Assembly: GCA_043806735.1 (NCBI GenBank) | Contig: JAZDGR010000036.1 | Span: forward strand, 1 to 9,057 | Reading direction: 5' to 3' | From: QYOJ01 sp043806735 | GTDB taxonomy: Bacteria > Bacteroidota > Bacteroidia > Bacteroidales > FEN-979 | Length of the DNA: 9,057 bases | Shown: positions 5,638 through 9,057 of the stretch, piece by piece | Layout of the letters: the number at the start of each line of letters is the position of its first letter | Numbering within the stretch: the stretch's first letter is position 1 | Translations under genes and position numbers: made by a program | The notes under the pieces: generated by a model | What the model saw: the letters and a program-made list of their open reading frames with translations, nothing else | What the model was told of the DNA's origin: nothing | The model's database searches: none

Positions 5638-7570
5638 CCTCCGATAGAATTCCGATCAGCTCCTGCCTGGTGAAGGGTTTTTCGATATAATGGTTTGCCC
5701 CCTTGCTGATGATGAACTCTTTTTCATTCCTGAAAGTGTACCCCGTTACCGCAACGATGGGGACAGTCTGGTAGGAGGGGAGCTTCCGGATCTCGGTGAT
5801 GGCGTCAATCCCGTCCATGCCCTGACCTAGGTTGATATCCATGAGAATGCAGTCATACTGTTTCTCCTTGACCATTTTCAGCGAACCCTCACCATCCTTG
5901 GCCACATCCAGAACATATCCCTTCCTCAGGAAGAGCCTCACCAGCTCTATGTTTGCATCGTTGTCCTCCACCAGGAGAATAACCGGTTCTTTGGGTTTCG
6001 CTGCCGGTTTTGGCTGTAGCCCAGGGACATTGCTGGGCGCCATGGAAGAGACAACCTGTTGGTCCCCGGTCCATGAAACAGGAAGTGTTATGATGAAAGT
6101 CGAGCCATGGTCTTTCCGGCTATCGAGAGACAAAGTTCCCCCCAGCAGTTTCAAACTTTTCGAGGCAATCGATAATCCCAGCCCGCTTCCTTCATACGGA
6201 CGGTCGTATCCCTCTTCCGCCTGTCGGAATTCTTCGAAAATGAGAGATTGTTTATCAAGAGATATCCCGATACCGGAATCTTTGATCTGAATCTGAATCG
6301 TATCTAAATCATTACCGCGGAATGCGGCATGAATGGCTATACCACCCTGGTCGGTAAATTTGACGGCGTTATCCACGATGTTCCACAGGATCCGTTTGAC
6401 CAGGAATGCATCCGAGTGGATCCGGAGACCGTCAGCAACGGACAGATTCAATGCAAGACCTTTCCGCTCAGCCGGATCCCGGAAAGATTCAGAGGTCTCC
6501 CGGATCATCATTGACAGGTCAAGATCGGCCGGTGTTACAGGGATTCCCGATGTAAGCTGGGCATAAAGCATGATAGAATCGAGGGTATGCTGCAGCCGGA
6601 TCCCGGAAGTGCAGATGTATTCCGCTTTCTTTTTCGGCTCTTCTTCTGTCAGCTCTTCAAAGAGGATCTGTGAGAATCCGAGAATTCCGTTCATAGGAGT
6701 CCGGAACTCGTGACTCATATTCTGCAGGAGTGCCGATTTTAAGCGGCTTGATTCTTCTGCCGCCCTCTTTGCATGAATCAGCTCCTGCTCTGCCTGCTTT
6801 TTTCCGGTGATATCGGAGATAATCCCTCCACGGATGGATTCTTCCTGCTTTTCCCCATACACGATATACCGCCGGTCGTAGACCCACCGGAACTCTCCAT
6901 CGGGACGAACAATCCGGTACTCTCCTTCGCACGTTCCATGTACTTTCAGATTCTCGGATAGGGTCTCAACCCAGGCTTTGTCCTCTTCGTGGATAACCTT
7001 CTGCCATAGATCGGGATGATCGAAAAGTTCCTGAACCGGCCTCCCGTAAATCCTTGTGAAACCGGGATTTACAATATGGATCTGGGTGCCGTCGGCAGAA
7101 CCCATCCAAACGATGTCATGAACATCTTCGATCAGCCGCTGAAACCGCTTTTCGGTTTGCGTTAGCACGGATTCGATATGCTTCTTGTCCCGCTTGACCT
7201 GCGTCTCTTCAATCTCACGCTTGACGGCGGGCCCCAGCCGGTGAAGATGAGTCTTCATCAGATAATCATTGGCGCCTCCTTTCATGATCGTCACGGCAAT
7301 ATCTTCTCCTACCGTCCCCGAGACGAGGATAAACGGAATGTCCAGTTTTCTGGATTTGAAAAGCTCCAAGGCATCCTTGCCTCCGAAACCGGGAAGCGAG
7401 TAATCGGAGATCACCATGTCCCAGGTTTGGCTGTTCAGGGCAGCTTCCATCTCCACACGGGTTTTAACCTGGACATGCTCCACATCAAAGCCCTCTTTTT
7501 TTAACTGACGGACAACCAGCAAGGCATCGGTGTCGTTGTCTTCAACCAGCAGGAGTTTGATTTTTGTCAT
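5621..7570 (-). CDS. Hybrid sensor histidine kinase: REC-PAS-HisKA-HATPase-REC
   Basis: A soluble 649-residue signalling protein with no membrane segment. Residues 4-120 form a receiver: acidic pair E10/D11, phospho-acceptor D56 (VISDYSLPG), S84 and K106. Residues about 138-260 form a PAS domain of the PAS_3 kind, ending with the typical GGIISDITGKKQAE. A HisKA domain follows with phospho-accepting H287 in NMSHEFRTPMNGILGFS. The HATPase domain has N397/N401 (N box), DSGIGI at 431 and GSGLGL at 461. A Pro/Ala-rich linker (about 511-528) leads to a second receiver with E535/D536, acceptor D578 (ILMDINLG), T609 and K631. All catalytic residues are present, so autophosphorylation and internal phosphotransfer are expected. 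There is no DNA-binding output domain. The start is 11 nt after the stop of the membrane kinase, suggesting one operon and possibly one relay. The 3' end overlaps the convergent secreted-protein gene by 17 nt. Confidence 0.93.
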   Translation of the reverse strand: MTKIKLLLVEDNDTDALLVVRQLKKEGFDVEHVQVKTRVEMEAALNSQTWDMVISDYSLPGFGGKDALELFKSRKLDIPFILVSGTVGEDIAVTIMKGGANDYLMKTHLHRLGPAVKREIEETQVKRDKKHIESVLTQTEKRFQRLIEDVHDIVWMGSADGTQIHIVNPGFTRIYGRPVQELFDHPDLWQKVIHEEDKAWVETLSENLKVHGTCEGEYRIVRPDGEFRWVYDRRYIVYGEKQEESIRGGIISDITGKKQAEQELIHAKRAAEESSRLKSALLQNMSHEFRTPMNGILGFSQILFEELTEEEPKKKAEYICTSGIRLQHTLDSIMLYAQLTSGIPVTPADLDLSMMIRETSESFRDPAERKGLALNLSVADGLRIHSDAFLVKRILWNIVDNAVKFTDQGGIAIHAAFRGNDLDTIQIQIKDSGIGISLDKQSLIFEEFRQAEEGYDRPYEGSGLGLSIASKSLKLLGGTLSLDSRKDHGSTFIITLPVSWTGDQQVVSSMAPSNVPGLQPKPAAKPKEPVILLVEDNDANIELVRLFLRKGYVLDVAKDGEGSLKMVKEKQYDCILMDINLGQGMDGIDAITEIRKLPSYQTVPIVAVTGYTFRNEKEFIISKGANHYIEKPFTRQELIGILSEAIGSA

Positions 7571-7581
7571 CGGATGAAAGG

Positions 7582-9057
7582 TTAAAGTGTGAAGAAAAAG
7601 GTACTTCCTTTTCCGGGTTCACTTTGAGCCCAGATCTTCCCGCCATGCTTTAACATGATCCGTTTTACGGTTGCCAGTCCGATCCCGGTCCCGGTAAACT
7701 GGTCGTCGCTGTGCAACCGCATGAACGGCGTGAAAAGTTTTTCGTAATGCCCCATGTCAAAACCGACTCCATTGTCACGGATAAAATAGACCTTCTGTTT
7801 TTCATCTTCCCTGCAGCTAAACTCAATTTTCGCAGATGGATTCTTGCCGGTGTATTTCCAGGCGTTTCCCAGCAGGTTGTGAAGGGCGATCCGGATGAGC
7901 CGTGAATCGCCGGCAGCTGTCATGCCCGGCTGAATGACTACATCCACCTTCCGGTCAGGATCTGTTTTTGAAAGTTCTTCGACCACTTCTGAAGCAAGAT
8001 CACTCAGGCTGATGTCGGTTTTGTTAATCTCCTGCCGGGCAATGCGGGCCAGTTTCAGAAACTCATCGATGAGCTGGTTCATTTCTACAGCGGAAGCTTC
8101 GATCTTTCCCAGAAAATCCCTTCCGGTTTGATCAAGTTGAGGGGCATAGTCCTCCATCACGGCCTGGATCAGTCCGTCGATGCGGCGAACCGGTGCCCGG
8201 AGATCATGTGATACGGAATAGGAGAAAGCCTCCAACTCCTGGTTGGAAGCCGCCAGCTCGGCTGTGCGGTCAAGAACCCGCTGATCCAACTCCCGGTTCA
8301 ACTCCCGTAACTCCCGGGTCCGCTCATCAACCAGAACTTCGAGCTCCTTTTCCCGGATCTGCCGGATGCGATACCTGACAATGGCATAAATCAGAAAAAG
8401 TCCTAGCAGGATACAAAGAACCAAAAACCAGATCGTTTGATGAAAGAAGGGTTTGATCCTGATCGGAATCTTCACGATCTGGTCACTCCATTGCCCCATA
8501 CGGTTCGACACCTGGACCTGGAACTCATAACTTCCATGCGGGATTTTCGTAAAGTATGCAGTCCGGCCTTTGGGGTACACCCAGTCATCGTCATAGCCAA
8601 CCAGTTTGTACCTGAACCGGATCAGATCGGGAGAAATAAACGTTGGTGCAGTAAATTTGATCTCTAAATGGATAACAGCCGGAGGGAATGTATAGCTCGA
8701 AGATAACGGCTGCCGGTTGTGATTGACATCAACTTCCTGGATTACCACCCGGGGGAAATCAATCTTACCATGCATACTATCAGGATACATGACGGCAATG
8801 CCATGATTGGTCGGAAACCAAAGGGTTCCGTCGGGTAATTTGCACCCCGCCGGGAAGATACCTGCGTTCGGCGACAAGGGCTGATCCATGTCGGAAGAGT
8901 TAAATACCTGCGGATCAAACTTTGAAATAATACCGTTCATTTGTTCCAGGAACTGTTTTTTTTCGATCGATAAAATCCCTCGGCCTGTTCCCAGCCAGAG
9001 GTATCCGTAATCGTCCTCAAAAATCTGGGAAACGGTATTATCCAACCCGCTCTTTTC
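7582..9057 (-). CDS. Membrane sensor histidine kinase with Reg_prop / Y_Y_Y periplasmic region (5' part missing)
   Basis: The reading frame is open to the right edge: the codons upstream of the TTG at 9045 read Glu-Lys-Ser-Gly and complete a propeller repeat (GLDNTVSQIFEDDYGYLWLGT), so that TTG is not the start and most of the propeller lies outside the window. Visible are one further propeller blade (LPDGTLWFPTNHGIAVM), then a Y_Y_Y domain (FRYKLVGYDDDWV to YEFQVQVSN). One transmembrane helix follows (IWFLVLCILLGLFLIYAIV), then a coiled coil rich in Glu/Arg/Leu. The phytochrome-type HisKA has its histidine in SYSVSHDLRAPVRRIDG. The HATPase domain has LLGNAWKY, RDNGVGF and GTGIGL, and the protein ends there. 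In this family the propeller and Y_Y_Y domains sense periplasmic ligands, often glycans. It lacks the receiver and AraC-type output of a hybrid two-component system, so its phosphate must go to another protein; the hybrid kinase 11 nt downstream is the obvious candidate. Confidence 0.93.
   Translation of the reverse strand, partial: EKSGLDNTVSQIFEDDYGYLWLGTGRGILSIEKKQFLEQMNGIISKFDPQVFNSSDMDQPLSPNAGIFPAGCKLPDGTLWFPTNHGIAVMYPDSMHGKIDFPRVVIQEVDVNHNRQPLSSSYTFPPAVIHLEIKFTAPTFISPDLIRFRYKLVGYDDDWVYPKGRTAYFTKIPHGSYEFQVQVSNRMGQWSDQIVKIPIRIKPFFHQTIWFLVLCILLGLFLIYAIVRYRIRQIREKELEVLVDERTRELRELNRELDQRVLDRTAELAASNQELEAFSYSVSHDLRAPVRRIDGLIQAVMEDYAPQLDQTGRDFLGKIEASAVEMNQLIDEFLKLARIARQEINKTDISLSDLASEVVEELSKTDPDRKVDVVIQPGMTAAGDSRLIRIALHNLLGNAWKYTGKNPSAKIEFSCREDEKQKVYFIRDNGVGFDMGHYEKLFTPFMRLHSDDQFTGTGIGLATVKRIMLKHGGKIWAQSEPGKGSTFFFTL

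Noticed and set aside
5631..5647. Direct repeat CCGATAG...CCGATAG, equal to half of the 18-bp palindrome
   Set aside because: A 7-mer is expected about once per window by chance, the first copy lies in overlapping coding sequence, and there is no further similarity to the array at 4434-4497.
9043..9045. TTG as the start codon of the membrane kinase
   Set aside because: The four codons upstream are open and in frame, and the residues complete a propeller repeat, so the gene continues past the window edge.

Overview
The window looks like a chromosomal piece of a Bacteroidota (Bacteroidetes) genome, probably environmental. The evidence is a type IX secretion substrate with a 'gliding motility' C-terminal sorting domain, a Reg_prop/Y_Y_Y histidine kinase of the type abundant in this phylum, a promoter-like TAnnTTTG box upstream of glyA, and no clear Shine-Dalgarno sequence at any of the four start codons I checked (ppk1, sixA, the secreted protein, the hybrid kinase). 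I saw no RNA genes, CRISPR array, transposase or phage genes. Coding density is high and no gap exceeds about 105 bp.

Layout. (1) Positions 3-422, plus strand: the C-terminal end of a CoA-acetylating aldehyde dehydrogenase (AdhE/EutE type), cut by the left edge. (2) Positions 391-482: two opposed arrays of 7-bp units (GTGAnnn). The 3' ends of the dehydrogenase and of the convergent ppk1 both lie inside them. (3) Positions 475-4304, minus strand: a tight cluster transcribed glyA - sixA-like phosphatase - ppk1, with a 1-nt overlap at glyA/sixA and a 3-nt gap at sixA/ppk1. (4) Positions 4305-4407: a short divergent promoter region. (5) Positions 4408-5637, plus strand: a secreted T9SS type-B substrate whose signal peptide contains an in-frame insertion-like repeat (7-bp units interrupted by an 18-bp perfect palindrome). 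(6) Positions 5621-9057, minus strand: two sensor genes 11 nt apart. The upstream one is a membrane propeller/Y_Y_Y kinase running off the right edge, and the downstream one is a soluble REC-PAS-HisKA-HATPase-REC hybrid kinase.

How the genes may work together. PPK1 makes polyphosphate through a phosphohistidine intermediate, and its neighbour belongs to the SixA phosphohistidine phosphatase family, so a regulatory link is plausible but unproven. GlyA supplies glycine and one-carbon units and has no obvious link beyond co-transcription. The two kinases could form a phosphorelay: a periplasmic signal enters through the propeller kinase, which has no receiver, and may pass to a receiver of the hybrid. 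No DNA-binding output domain is present in the window.

The core genes are ordinary. The most unusual material is the two 7-bp repeat elements. They share a GTGAnnn register, and each has been absorbed into coding sequence: one at the 3' ends of two converging genes, one inside a signal peptide.
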